A stretch of DNA of 64,000 nt from Bosea sp. PAMC 26642 (GTDB taxonomy: Bacteria > Pseudomonadota > Alphaproteobacteria > Rhizobiales > Beijerinckiaceae): positions 5,115,501 to 5,179,500 of the forward strand of contig NZ_CP014301.1 in assembly GCF_001562255.1 (NCBI RefSeq), given 5' to 3'. How positions within the stretch are numbered: the stretch's first letter is position 1; each line of letters begins with the position of its first letter. Below the pieces are notes generated by a model, which saw nothing but the letters and a program-made list of their open reading frames with translations, ran no database searches and was not told where the DNA came from. Shown here one piece after another: positions 1-10,082 of the stretch. The position numbers and the translations under genes were made by a program.

Positions 1-1651
1 GCAGCAGCGTCGCGCCATAGACGGCCAGGGCCACGCCGATGCCTACGACCGACAGGATCAGGCCGCGCGCCCCGAAGGCCAGGCGCAGCAGCGCCGCGTT
101 GCCGCGCTTGAGATGACGCACGACGAACGCGTCCCTCTCATGCCCACCGGCCGTGCCCGAGAGCAGATAATAGGCCATCACCGGCGTCAGCGTGATCGAG
201 ACGACCAGCGACGCCAGGATCGAGACGATGTAGGCGACCCCGAGCGGCACGAAGAGACGGCCCTCTATGCCCGACAGGGCGAAGAGCGGGATGAAGACCA
301 GGATGATTATGGCTGTCGCGTAGACGATGCCCGACCGGACCTCTTGTGAGGCGGCCGCGATGACCGCCAGGACGGGCTTGGGCATGGCGCTTTCCCGGTT
401 CTGCTTAAGGCGCCGAAGGATGTTCTCCACGTCCACGACCGCGTCGTCGACGAGTTCGCCGATCGCGATGGCCAGCCCGCCCAGCGTCATCGTGTTGATC
501 GTCAGGCCGAAGAACTTGAAGACCAGCACCGTGGTCAGGATCGAGACCGGGATCGCGGTCAGCGAGATCAGGGTCGCCCGGACGTTCATCAGGAACAGCA
601 GCAGGATGACGGCGACCACGCCTGCCGCCTCCAGCAGCACGCGCTCGACATTGGCGATCGAGGTCTCGATGAAGGTGGCCTGCCGGAACTGGACGTTAGT
701 CGCGGAGATGCCGGTGGGCAGCGTCTTCTGGATCTCGGCCAGCGACGCCTCCACCTGCCTGGTCAACGACACGGTGTCGGCGTCCGGCTGCTTCTGGATG
801 CCGATGATCACGGCCGGCTTGCCCTGGTAGCCTGCGTCCCCGCGCTTGACCCGCGCGGCGAACTCGACGGCCGCGACCTGGTGCAGCAGGACCGGCTGGC
901 CCTGCCGCTGCACGACGACCGTGTTGCGCAGGTCCTCCAGCCGTCGTGTCAGCCCCACGTTTCGGATCAGGTACTCCCGACCCTGCTGGTCGACGAAGCC
1001 GCCGCCGGTGTTGGTGCCGAAGCGCGTGACCGCCGCCTCGACCTGCTCGTGAGTGACGTCCAGCGCCTGAAGGGCCGCGACGTCCGGCGTGATCCGGTAC
1101 TGCCGGACCTGCCCGCCGATCGGGATGACCTGCGAGACGCCGGCGATGTTGAGGAGCTGCGGCCGGATGGTGAAGTCGGCGATCTCCCGGACCTCCATGG
1201 GCGAGGACCGCTCGGCCGTCAGCGCCACCAGCATGATCTCGCCCATGATGGAGGAGACCGGGCCCATCTGCGGAGCGACGCCGCGCGGCAGCTGCTCCCG
1301 CACCAGCGAAAGCCGCTCGGCCACAAGTTGGCGGGAGCGGTAGATGTCGGTCCCCCAGTCGAACTCGACGTAGGTGATCGAGAGCCCGACGCCCGACACC
1401 GAGCGGACGCGCAACACGCCCGGCATGCCGTTCATCGCCGTCTCTAGGGGATAGGTGACGAGCTGTTCTACCTCCTGTGGGGCGAGCCCCTCGGCCTCGG
1501 TCATCAAGGTAACCGTGGGCCGGTTCAGGTCGGGGAAGACGTCCACGGGCACGCGCGGCAGCACGTAGGAGCCATAGGCGACGAGGACGAGCGCGGCGGC
1601 GATGACGAAGAGCCGGTTGCGCAGGCTGGCCGAGACGAGGAGGTTGAACAT
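1..1651 (-). CDS. Heavy-metal RND efflux permease (CusA/CzcA family), 3' end cut by window edge
   Basis: Inner-membrane proton-driven pump of a tripartite RND system. About 550 codons are present. The start at 1651 opens MFNLLVSASLRNR and is followed by the first membrane helix and a long porter domain. The TM4-type motif AIGELVDDAVVDVEN is the charged helix expected in metal-type RND pumps; the reading runs off position 1. It lies 11 bp downstream of the adaptor gene in the same operon. The family is clear. The metal (Cu/Ag or Co/Zn/Cd) cannot be decided from this part. Confidence 0.9.
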   Translation of the reverse strand, partial: MFNLLVSASLRNRLFVIAAALVLVAYGSYVLPRVPVDVFPDLNRPTVTLMTEAEGLAPQEVEQLVTYPLETAMNGMPGVLRVRSVSGVGLSITYVEFDWGTDIYRSRQLVAERLSLVREQLPRGVAPQMGPVSSIMGEIMLVALTAERSSPMEVREIADFTIRPQLLNIAGVSQVIPIGGQVRQYRITPDVAALQALDVTHEQVEAAVTRFGTNTGGGFVDQQGREYLIRNVGLTRRLEDLRNTVVVQRQGQPVLLHQVAAVEFAARVKRGDAGYQGKPAVIIGIQKQPDADTVSLTRQVEASLAEIQKTLPTGISATNVQFRQATFIETSIANVERVLLEAAGVVAVILLLFLMNVRATLISLTAIPVSILTTVLVFKFFGLTINTMTLGGLAIAIGELVDDAVVDVENILRRLKQNRESAMPKPVLAVIAAASQEVRSGIVYATAIIILVFIPLFALSGIEGRLFVPLGVAYIVSILASLVVSITLTPVMAYYLLSGTAGGHERDAFVVRHLKRGNAALLRLAFGARGLILSVVGIGVALAVYGATLL

Positions 1652-1662
1652 CGCAGTCTCCT

Positions 1663-3363
1663 TCAGCGGATCTGGTTGAGGTGTTCGGCGCCGCGCACGA
1701 CGATGCGGTCCCCCGTCGCGATGCCGGCACGGATCACGACCCGCGTCGCGTCGAACGGCTCGGTGCGGACGGGCTTGGCCTCGAAGCGCTCGGGATCAGT
1801 GTGGCGCCAGACCAGCGCCTCGCCGTTGCCCCCTCGCACGACCGCGTCGCGCGGGACGATGATGCCGGCGACGCTGGCCCCGTTCTGGGCCGTCACCCGG
1901 ACGGGCTGCCCTATCGCCAAAGTGGCGGGTGCGTCCTCGATCGAGAACTGTACCACCGTCGCCTGCTGCTGCAGCGCCCGACCGAAGCCGCGGAAGGACA
2001 GCGCGAGGGGCTTGCCGCCTGGCAACGTCGCGGAGGCGCCGCCGAGTTGCGACAGGTCGACATCGCCATAGGACAGCGCCTCGACCCACAACCCGCCGGG
2101 ATCGAGAACTTGGAACAGGACGTCCTGCGATCCAACGACCTGTCCGGCCACGACCCGGACCGCCGAGACCACGCCGTCGAGCGGCGCGCGCAGCACCTCG
2201 GGTTCGATCCGGATGCGTCCGACGATTTCGCGCCTCTTCGTCAAGCCCGCGAGCTCGATCTCGGCGTCGATAACCTGGCTCTGGGGGGCGATGGCCCTTT
2301 CGGCCAGCCCGCGCGAGCGCTTGAGCTTCGCCTCGACCATGGCGATCTGCTGCTCGATCTCGCCGACGCGCTCCGCGATGGTGGTCCGGTCGGCCTGCGG
2401 CACCGCCTGCTCGACGGTCGCCAGCACGTCGCCGCGCCGGACGGCTTGGCCTAGCCGAGGCAACCCTTCCGCCGGCGCGACGATCCGCCCGCCGGTGATG
2501 CTCTGGACTTGGCCGGAGCGATTGGGATCGGCGATGACGCGTCCGACCAGGGCGACGGTCCTGCCGGCCTCTTCGGGCTTGGCGACCTGGGTGCGCACGC
2601 CAAGCAGCCGCTGCGTCGACTTCGGCGCGAAGACGGCCCCGTCCGCGAGCCTGCGGGGCGTGTCGCCCGCCGGAAGGGCGGCCTTGGCGGCGTCGCCGTG
2701 GTCATGGCCCTCATGGGCGGTCGCGATCGCCGTGCCCGCGATCAGCAGCAGCACGACGAGCCCTATCGCCGGGATGGCTGGACGGGCGTGTCGGAGGCCG
2801 ACGCCGAGCAGCAGCCCGAACGCAAGGGCCGCGCCGGTGGCCAGGTGAAGCACCGGCACCTGCTTCCCGGCGATCGTGACACTCGCGGCCCGCGGTTCGG
2901 TCGGCGCCGACCCGGCGGGCGCGGGGGACGCGGTCGAGGCCGCCGGGCGATCCAGCGTTCCGATCAGGAGATCGTCGCCTCCGGGGTGGGTGATCGAGAT
3001 TACGATTTCCAGCGGACCCGCGCCCACAAGCTGGTCGGAAGCCAGAACGTAAGTGCCGTCCGGCGTCGGCGTCGCCGCGACCTCGGCGCCCCCTGCGACC
3101 GCGACCGCAATGCGCGCGTCGGCAACGGGCTCGTTGCCGGCATAGCGGTCGAGGAACAGCGTCAGCCGACCCGCACGCAAGACTCCGACAAGCTCATAGG
3201 CGTCGGAGTGACGCGCCAGGCGGGGCGTTCCAGAAGCCGACACCGCGGCCGCCGGGGCGCCATGGTCGTGGCCCTCATGGGCCGCGACGGGAATCGACAG
3301 GAGATAGGCGAGCGCCAACGGCGCGATCAGGCAGCGAGCGAGGCTGCGGCATAAGGAGAACAT
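1663..3363 (-). CDS. RND efflux periplasmic adaptor with His-rich membrane-anchored N-terminal region
   Basis: Membrane-fusion protein linking the RND pump to an outer-membrane channel. The 566-residue protein begins with a signal peptide ending near AHEGHDHG. It then has a beta-rich segment (about 40-150), two hydrophobic segments (about 170-215), a second AHEGHDHGD motif, and a normal HlyD-like adaptor core with a helical hairpin (about 270-560). Ordinary CusB/CzcB proteins are near 400 residues, so the first ~215 residues are an extra module. The two EGHDHG motifs look metal-binding. It precedes the permease gene with an 11-bp gap, so the two are surely co-transcribed. Confidence 0.88.
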   Translation of the reverse strand: MFSLCRSLARCLIAPLALAYLLSIPVAAHEGHDHGAPAAAVSASGTPRLARHSDAYELVGVLRAGRLTLFLDRYAGNEPVADARIAVAVAGGAEVAATPTPDGTYVLASDQLVGAGPLEIVISITHPGGDDLLIGTLDRPAASTASPAPAGSAPTEPRAASVTIAGKQVPVLHLATGAALAFGLLLGVGLRHARPAIPAIGLVVLLLIAGTAIATAHEGHDHGDAAKAALPAGDTPRRLADGAVFAPKSTQRLLGVRTQVAKPEEAGRTVALVGRVIADPNRSGQVQSITGGRIVAPAEGLPRLGQAVRRGDVLATVEQAVPQADRTTIAERVGEIEQQIAMVEAKLKRSRGLAERAIAPQSQVIDAEIELAGLTKRREIVGRIRIEPEVLRAPLDGVVSAVRVVAGQVVGSQDVLFQVLDPGGLWVEALSYGDVDLSQLGGASATLPGGKPLALSFRGFGRALQQQATVVQFSIEDAPATLAIGQPVRVTAQNGASVAGIIVPRDAVVRGGNGEALVWRHTDPERFEAKPVRTEPFDATRVVIRAGIATGDRIVVRGAEHLNQIR

Positions 3364-3426
3364 GAGGAGGAACCCACTGACATCGGCACGGCATTCCCGG
3401 CGGCGCGGCGGGATGCCGGCCGTCGA

Positions 3427-3861
3427 TCAGGCGATGTCGAGGGTTCGTGGCGGCCTAGCGTGGATACCCGAAGACCTTGCGAGGAGGGGCGTCTCCGGCG
3501 GCGGTGCGAGCCGAATGCCGTGATGGGTTCTTAGGGGAAGAGGGGCGATGCCGCGTTCGATGAGGGCGACGGTGCACATCGTGCCGCAACAGGCTCGGCC
3601 CGAGGTGCCGTCGCGCTGCCGGTCATCCGGTGCGGTCCAGGCGTGCTCGCGTTCCGAAAGGCAGACGCCGGCCGTCTCGACCAGCGAAGCGTCGTTCAAT
3701 GACCGCTGCGTGCCCTGTTGGGAAACGGCGGTGTGGACTATGGCCTTCGATGCCTGGCCGTGCCCAGAATGCGCGGTGGCAGGCGTGGCCCAGGCAAGCG
3801 CCAGCAGGACGACCAGGGCGGCCGCCTTCAGTCCGCTTGCCAGTGCGCCGACCAACCTCAC
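3427..3861 (-). CDS. Small secreted His/Cys-containing protein of the metal-efflux operon
   Basis: Hypothetical protein of about 144 residues. I chose the GTG at 3861, because it gives a compact signal peptide (hydrophobic stretch AAALVVLLALAWATPATA) and is preceded by an AGGA box; an upstream GTG at 3912 would add 17 residues. After the signal come HSGHG and a C-terminal CCGTMC cluster. It lies 63 bp upstream of the adaptor gene on the same strand. Position, His and Cys pattern suggest a periplasmic metal-related protein, but I cannot name a family. Confidence 0.55.
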   Translation of the reverse strand: MRLVGALASGLKAAALVVLLALAWATPATAHSGHGQASKAIVHTAVSQQGTQRSLNDASLVETAGVCLSEREHAWTAPDDRQRDGTSGRACCGTMCTVALIERGIAPLPLRTHHGIRLAPPPETPLLARSSGIHARPPRTLDIA

Positions 3862-4250
3862 ACTATTCCTACCGATTTGCTTGATGCCGAGGGGACAGAT
3901 GGGACTTCCCACATGGGAAGGTCAAGAGACAGCAGCGCCCATAGAGTTCATCGTTACTAAGGTGGCTTTTCGAAGACCGTCTGTCGCCAGCGGAAAGCGC
4001 CACTTCCTGACGTTGGTACGCCGCCCGAAAGCAGACGTTCTCAGCCGCGCCGAGTTCAAAAATGAGGTCGGACTAGATTAACTCACCGTCCTGCCTGCTC
4101 TCACCGGGCGAGAGGCTATGCTGGTTATCGACGAAGTCGCTAATAAGCCGCGCTGCCGGATCGATGGCGAGGCCGAGATCTGGTCGGTCACGATGGCGCC
4201 AAGCAAGAGCACGCAGACGGACGCATGCCTGTATTGCCAACATTCAGCGA
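3862..4250. other. Intergenic stretch with no supported gene
   Basis: About 390 bp between the metal operon and the hupE remnant, less GC-rich than its surroundings. Short open frames exist on the plus strand but lack ribosome sites and recognisable composition. It must hold the promoter of the metal operon; I see no clear operator. Confidence 0.4.
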
Positions 4251-5244
4251 TCAGCTCCAGAAGCTCTCGATACGCGTGACTAGCCAGAACATCGACATCG
4301 TTCCAATAAGGTACGTCGTAGCAAGGCGCACAGGCACAGAGGGGATACGGATCGTCGCGGTCGCTACCTTGATCGCAAGGAGAACGGCCGCGACGAACAG
4401 CAATTGCCCGGCCTCGACGCCCAGATTGAAGGTCAGCAGGGCAAGCGGCACGTCGGTCTGCGGCAGGCCGATCTCCTTCAGGGCGCCGGCGAAACCAAAG
4501 CCGTGCAGCAAACCGAATGCAAAGGCTACGAGCCAGGGATAGGTTTCTGATGTGCGCTGCTGACCAGGTCTGGACCGGGCCAGTTCGCTTGCGACGAAGG
4601 CGATGCTGAGCGCGATCGTCGCCTCGACCGGCTTTTGCGGCAGGGTCAGATAACCCAGCGCCGCGCCTGCGAGCGTGATGCTGTGGGCAAGCGTAAATGC
4701 CGTGATCGTCGCCAGCAGCATCCAGCGGTCGCGGATGAGAAGCATCAGCGCCAGCACGAACAGCAGATGGTCGAAGCCGATCAGGATATGTTCGACGCCG
4801 AGCAGAAAATAAGTCTGGGCCACCTCGAACGTGGTCTGTGACGCGGTGACGACGAGGGTCGGCACCTCAGGGGTCAGGCGCGCCACCTGTCGAGCCATCG
4901 GCATAGGCCAGGCGCACTAGCACATCGGTCAGGCTTGTGCGCAGGCCGTCTATTGTCAGGCTGCGGCCTTTCAGGCCGCCTGGACAGCGCGCCGTCCAGC
5001 GCTCGAAATAGGCGCCCGCCTCGAAGGAGTTGACCGCCTCGCCCTTCGGACTGCACGTCTCCGGCAAGCGAGCATAGAGCCCAAGCCTCATCTCACCCAG
5101 CGCGGGTGTCTTCCAAACGATGGCAAAATCGCCGCCCGCCGTTTCGCGGATGTCGAGATAGGCCGGGCGCAGTTCATGGGCCGTCGACGGCGCAGCCGAA
5201 AGCATCTGCCAAAGGCAGACCAGAGCTGTAAGTAGGCGTATCAC
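4251..5244 (-). pseudogene. HupE/UreJ family membrane protein, split by a frameshift
   Basis: Membrane protein of the HupE/UreJ family, often linked to metal transport. The 5' part (5244-4867) gives a signal peptide and an exported domain beginning AHELRPAYLDIRET, then runs out of frame and stops after 125 residues. The 3' part (4904-4251) gives the multi-helix domain with the family signature GVEHILIGFDHLLFVLAL and the LLHGFGFAGAL segment. Homologues are one continuous protein of about 330 residues. The frames join if one base is removed or two are added near 4885-4895 (around GATGGCTCGACAGGTGG). The start overlaps the stop of the upstream isomerase gene (ATGA). Either a real lesion or a sequencing error. 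Confidence 0.72.
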
Positions 5245-6107
5245 GGGCTTCGCCCCGTTTGAATTGCGCTTTCTGCCTGCGTCTCGATCCTCACGCGGTA
5301 GCGCTTTAACCGCTCGGCAAGTTTCGCCTCCTCGGCTTGCCGACGCCGCTCATTTGTCCATTCCTGTGCGACGATGGCCCGACCCTCGACGAGCGACGCC
5401 ACCCGACCCGGCTGGCTTTCCCCGACATGAACGAGATGAAGGCCGAAGCTCGACTTCACAGGTCCGGCCCATGCCCCGGGCGGGGTCTGGGCCAACGCTT
5501 CGGCGAAGGCCGCGCCGAAAATCTGGCCGATCGCGGCCTTGCGCGTCGGTAGCAGGTCGGTCGGCAGAATGGTCGCGTCGCCCAGCGTCGCGGGATCGGT
5601 ATCGGGCTTGGCACGCAGAACCTCGAGCACAGAGTTCACGTCTTGCTCGATCCCTTCCCCGCGGCGTTGCGGGCTAAAGAAGACCTGTCGGAAGGCCAGC
5701 ATCGGCTCGACATAGAACCGATCGGAATTCGCGTTTAGAAAGGCCTCCAATTCCGCTTCGCTCGGCGTCGCCGCTTCGGCCTGCGCCTGACTGAGAAACT
5801 CCATCTTCAGGCCCAGGCGTCGGCGGATCACCGTGTCGTCCTTGTCGAGCCCGAGCGCTAGCGCCTCGCGGTAGAGGATCTCTTCCTTAACGTGATCGTC
5901 GATCAGGCCCTTCAGTTCGCTCGTAGTGGGCGGGCGCTGCCGGGTCTTGGTAAAGAGGCCCGCAAGCTGTTCGATCTTGGGGCCAGTTACGACGATCTCG
6001 CCGGAGCGTGGCTCGTCGTTCCTGTTGACAGCCCCGTAGAGCCCGAAGATCGCCAGCGCGAGTATCAGGAAGTGTGCCAGGGGCTCTTTGAGTAGGCGTA
6101 GGATCAT
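5241..6107 (-). CDS. Membrane-anchored peptidyl-prolyl cis-trans isomerase (parvulin/SurA-like)
   Basis: Periplasmic folding factor of 288 residues. An N-terminal membrane helix (HFLILALAIFGLYGAV) is followed by a SurA-N-like helical region (about 40-125) and a parvulin-like domain (about 130-250) with the conserved ends FRQVFFSP and PVKSSFGLHLVHV. The stop overlaps the start of the HupE-type gene. It lies between DUF3604/lipoprotein genes and hupE, an association seen in other proteobacteria, where it probably assists the exported partners. This gene itself appears intact although two neighbours are broken. Confidence 0.82.
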   Translation of the reverse strand: MILRLLKEPLAHFLILALAIFGLYGAVNRNDEPRSGEIVVTGPKIEQLAGLFTKTRQRPPTTSELKGLIDDHVKEEILYREALALGLDKDDTVIRRRLGLKMEFLSQAQAEAATPSEAELEAFLNANSDRFYVEPMLAFRQVFFSPQRRGEGIEQDVNSVLEVLRAKPDTDPATLGDATILPTDLLPTRKAAIGQIFGAAFAEALAQTPPGAWAGPVKSSFGLHLVHVGESQPGRVASLVEGRAIVAQEWTNERRRQAEEAKLAERLKRYRVRIETQAESAIQTGRSP

Positions 6108-6138
6108 CGCAGAGCTCGGTTCATGACGTTGCGTGGCG

Positions 6139-6732
6139 TTATGGCGGCAGCGTCACGGCCGTCATCGGTGCAGGCAGACGATCGAGCCAGGCGGAAATCC
6201 GACCTTGCCCCTCGATAGGACCATAGAGGCGCAGCAATCCCTGCTGTCGCGCGGCCGACGGAGTGATCCGTCCCGACATCAGCGCAGCGACGACGGACTC
6301 CTCCGTCACTATGACGACGTCGGATGCCTGAGCTCCGTCGACATGCGAAACTACACTCACCCCGCTTTGCGCGGGCGCAAACCGGGTCCAGAGCATCGGC
6401 CCGATCAGTAGGATGGAAAGGCTGGGCACAGTCTCCACGTCCATCACCAAGACGAGCCTGTCCCGAAGCCTGGAAAGATCCGCCGCTGCTCTGCGATAGC
6501 CCAGGAGGGCTCTGGCCGCTTCCGGCCGCTGGTCGCGCAGTATGGTGCCCTCCAGCTGGGCCCTCCAGACGGCAGACGTCACGTGCAGTGCCTCGGGATA
6601 GACCCAGTTGAGTGCGCCGCGCGCCGCATCGGCCCCCTTGGGGTCCTCGAAACCGCAGGCTGACGCAAGCGTCGTCCCCGCGACCAGAGCTATGGTCGGA
6701 AGCAGATGTCGAGGGAAGCGCCGGAATGTCAC
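6139..6732 (-). CDS. Hypothetical lipoprotein in the DUF3604 cluster
   Basis: Protein of 197 residues with a GTG start whose bases overlap the DUF3604 stop codon (GTGA), so translation is coupled. The N-terminus has a hydrophobic stretch followed by LASAC, a plausible lipobox. The rest is soluble; I do not recognise a domain. Co-expression with DUF3604 and the isomerase suggests an envelope function. Confidence 0.6.
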   Translation of the reverse strand: MTFRRFPRHLLPTIALVAGTTLASACGFEDPKGADAARGALNWVYPEALHVTSAVWRAQLEGTILRDQRPEAARALLGYRRAAADLSRLRDRLVLVMDVETVPSLSILLIGPMLWTRFAPAQSGVSVVSHVDGAQASDVVIVTEESVVAALMSGRITPSAARQQGLLRLYGPIEGQGRISAWLDRLPAPMTAVTLPP

Positions 6733-8669
6733 GGCGTGTACCAGATCGGCGAGGTATAGGCGCGTTCTGTGACCGTCATCCGTGTGCCGGGCAGCGGTTT
6801 CGTGCCGAAGCGCTTGGCGTCATAAGCGGTCCAGCGCGGCGTCGGAATTTCGAGAACGCGTACGTAGTAGAAGGCGCGCAGAGCTGCGTCGAAATCCGGG
6901 TCCTTCCATGTGGCGATCAGTTCGGGCGCACCAATCGTGTTCGTCCAGGTGGCGTTCTGGATATCGACCGTGCTGCCGACCGATGAAACCTTTCCATCAG
7001 GACCCGGCTTGCGGTCTCCCGACCATACGACGTCGTAGACTTTCTCCTGCGTCTTGCCGTCCTTGCCGACCCAGCCCTTGATGATCTGGATCCGGTCGAT
7101 ATTGGCACCGATCGCGTCCTTGAGCGCGGCCACGAGGAATGTCGGGACTTTACCAGCCGGAGCGCTCTTCAGGTCGCCGCCCATCGGCACGCCCTTGCGA
7201 TAGCCGACATAGGCGGGCAGCCGCTCACGGGCGTCCGCCTCGTCGAACTCCCAGCCGCCGAAGAACCGCACCGCCATGCGCGGACCTGTCGTCGCATAGG
7301 TCTCCTTGCGCTGCATCGCGTCCCAAATCGCCTCGCGCGTGTTTTCTGTTGCCCAGACGGCGGCGTATCCGGACGAAGAGACCTCCCAATCCATGATCTT
7401 CACACCAGTCTGCGGGTTGGCGAAGAAGGTCTTCATCATTCGTTCTGGGCTCGGCTCCTGCGGCGTGGTCTTGCCAAAGAAATTGTCCTCCTCCATTGCC
7501 GCGAGCCCGGTATGGGCGTCGGAACTGCCAACCAGGCCGAACTTGTAGGGGTTGGCACCAAGCTGCTGTTCCAACAACAGGCCGTTCTTCAGCGCAGAGC
7601 GGGCGTACTCAAATTCAAGCATCTCCTTGGTTTTGACGGCGCTGCCGTCGAGGTTTCCCTTGTCCCAGGTCTCAAAGTCGGCAAATTCATCATTGGGCGA
7701 CAAGAAGGGGTGGGCTTCGCCATCACCCTTCGTCTGGGTCACCTCGTAAAGGCGCTCCCATTTGGCGCGCTGCTCCGCGTACTCCTTATCCACCGGTTTA
7801 CCGGTGAATGATTCGATCAGGGGAAACATCCGGCCATTGCTGAGGTTGCCATTATGAGCGATCGCCAGAACGCTGCCGCCGGTCTTCGCCTCGTAGGCCG
7901 CCATCCACTTCCAAAGATCGCGGGGATTGTCGCTGCCAAGAGGCGCCTGCGTCGTAAAGGGCTCGACTTGGCTGGCGCGCGCGGCATTGTCACGGAAAAT
8001 GACGTTGCGATGTAGATTGTTGCCGCCCGTGTTCGAGGTCCATTCGAAGCCGATGAACGCCGTGAAGCGGCCGGGTTCGTTCGCCTCCTCGGCGGCCTTG
8101 ATCGTCTGCTGCCAAGCCGACTGGAACGTGCGCGTTCCAGGCAGCGGCATGATCTCTTTGTCGATCGCTCCTTTGCCGAAGCTCTGGATAATGTCGATTG
8201 CGGCCGCTGCGCCTTGGCCGGAGAAGACCATCTCATGTCACTTCTTGCCTTGCTGGCTCGCCATGATCACGGGATCGCCGCCCACGAGCAGAGGGAAGAA
8301 CCCCATTCCATCGGAGTGATCGGCCACGACGAGGAAGTCTAGCGGACGGGACAGCTTGGCGCGCTCTCCAGCCGACGCGGTTATCTCCTCGCCTCGAGCG
8401 AACCTGTAGGCTTCCTTCGGCCCGAGACGAGCGCCGAATGCGCCCGCGTCCATCGAGAAAGCCGTGTGAAGATGCGTGTCGCCAAAAAACGGTCGTGTCG
8501 GAAAGTTGCGGCCGGCATAAGGAGAATAGCCCGGCTTCGGCGCCAGGCGGTCGGCTGAGGACTGGTCTAGCGTCCCTGTATCTTGGGCGAACAGGGCTGA
8601 GGGCGACGAACCCAGCGAAGCGCCCAGGAGAAGAGCGCCGATGGCCGTTGAAATTTTGGGAGCCTTCAA
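6729..8669 (-). pseudogene. DUF3604 family protein interrupted by an in-frame TGA
   Basis: Exported DUF3604 protein related to PHP-type metal-dependent hydrolases. It starts at a TTG (8669) behind GAGGAG, with a signal peptide ending SALFA. The metal-site motifs FGDTHLHT and VVADHSD lie in the first part. Translation stops at TGA (8238-8240), then continues in the same frame as HEMVFSGQG and on to a normal C-terminus at 6729. In the family the position before the HEM-like segment is normally Trp (GKKW), so the stop is best read as TGG to TGA. Downstream family hallmarks such as FIGFEWTSNTGGNNLHRN are intact, so the damage is recent or an error. A 500-residue product from the internal ATG at 8231 would lack the metal site. 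Confidence 0.78.
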
Positions 8670-8761
8670 GAGATCATCTCCTCATCTTGGCGAAAAAGTA
8701 CACGGTAGTCGGAGCCAGTCTTATCCGCCCCATTATTGTCAGCCGCCGGTTTGGTGCGGGT

Positions 8762-9613
8762 TCAGAAATGATAAGCGATGCTAGAAAACAGGCCATGCTG
8801 AGTGGCACGATAGCTGAAGCCATCCTTGCGATAGTCCGTATAAATCGCCCGGTAGCCGAGAGCCGTAGAAATCGACTCCGTCCAGCGGTATCCGACGGAG
8901 GCGAAGCCCTGTGTCGTGAAACGCGAGCCGACGCCAAAGCCGCCGACATCGACAAGCCCATTGACGAACCAGCGATCATTGATGCGCCAGTTGGCCGCTA
9001 GTCCGACAATCGGGTCGGCCCACTGCTCGACGCTGCTGTTACTGATCGTGACGGGGATCAATCCGGGCGTCGCCTCGATCTTACCGGTGATGCGCTGATA
9101 GCGAATGCCTGCGGTCGCGTAGAGGTCGAAGTCGCTGCTGGCGAGCGGTAGACGATATCCGGCGATGGCCGACGCAACGAGTTGTCGCATCTCGAACTCG
9201 ACCCTCGTGCCGGGCAGAACAGCTGCCAGCACCGGACGTCGCGCACCCGGCGGCTTGACGAGCGCATCGGCGGAAATTTGCGCCCAAATCAGATCCGTCA
9301 GGATCATCCAGTCGTCGTTCTTGGCGAGGAACGAGCCCATCACGGCGCCGTTGAGCTTCTCCAGCAGGTCACCGAAGCTCATGTCGATGCTGACGGGAGG
9401 CAGGTTGCGCACTCCGGATTCGCCCTTGAGCGCGGTCGCCCAGCCATAGGCCGTGGCCTGGAAATGCCAGCCAGAGGGTTGGGTCAACACCGGCGCGGAG
9501 AGCGCCGGCGCTGACCGATCCGCAGCCCAAGCGGTCATCGTTGAAAATGCCAACCCCAGAGCAACGACGCTGCACCTGAGTTGGCTGACCCGCCGCGATT
9601 GAATACGCCGCAT
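8762..9613 (-). CDS. Outer-membrane beta-barrel protein
   Basis: Protein of 283 residues from the ATG at 9613, which has a strong GGGAGGGG ribosome site. It has a signal peptide ending AWAADR, alternating amphipathic strands throughout, and a C-terminal YHF with the terminal Phe recognised by the BAM machinery. It resembles small porin-like proteins of unknown role. It lies about 90 bp upstream of the DUF3604 gene on the same strand, and may be the first gene of that cluster. Confidence 0.68.
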   Translation of the reverse strand: MRRIQSRRVSQLRCSVVALGLAFSTMTAWAADRSAPALSAPVLTQPSGWHFQATAYGWATALKGESGVRNLPPVSIDMSFGDLLEKLNGAVMGSFLAKNDDWMILTDLIWAQISADALVKPPGARRPVLAAVLPGTRVEFEMRQLVASAIAGYRLPLASSDFDLYATAGIRYQRITGKIEATPGLIPVTISNSSVEQWADPIVGLAANWRINDRWFVNGLVDVGGFGVGSRFTTQGFASVGYRWTESISTALGYRAIYTDYRKDGFSYRATQHGLFSSIAYHF

Positions 9614-9726
9614 ATCCCCTCCCGAAGTCGAACATCCTTTTCCAGACTTGCTATCTGGAACCATGACCGCCGCGAGCCGGCCGCGACGCACTATCGACGC
9701 GCCGAGGTCGGCTCGGTCTTCCGGCG

Positions 9727-10080
9727 CTAGCGTTTAAAACCGATCAGCACGCCATCGGCACCAAGCGACAGCTGCAATCCCCTCCGCTGCGTATTCAGGC
9801 GCAGTGTCACACCATTGGCGTTCCGGAGCCAGAGCCTTCCTCTGCCTTCGTCGCCGATTGCCCAGCCTTCGCGAAGCTGGACATAGGCCCCGACGAAATC
9901 ATCGACGTTATGGAGCCCGTAGACAGTGCCCGTGGCCCGTAGTCGCGAGGCGCCTATGCCGCCAATGCCCAAGCCCGCCGCGGTGATGTCGAAGGACCGG
10001 CCGCGGAAGTTCAGCTTTCCGCCGCCGATCGCTCCGGAGCCGATAAAGGCAACCTGAAGCTGCTCGATCCTTACAGTTCC
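9727..10080 (-). pseudogene. Conserved hypothetical beta-rich protein, 5' end lost at the 10.08 kb junction
   Basis: The reading from about GTVRIEQLQVAFIGSG to the stop at 9727 is a coherent Gly-rich beta domain (GGGKLNFRGR, GIGASRLRATG, SLGADGVLIGFKR) of a type usually exported in alphaproteobacteria. Upstream of about 10080 the frame turns into Arg/Pro-rich nonsense without a signal peptide, so the true N-terminus is missing. The other side of the same point is a plus-strand gene that also lacks its start, which marks a recombination scar. Confidence 0.55.
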
Positions 10081-10082
10081 CG

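Noticed and set aside
8622..8640. Possible third attachment copy (GCCCAGGAGA)
   Set aside because: Only ten bases match, and they lie inside the DUF3604 signal-peptide codons, so coincidence.
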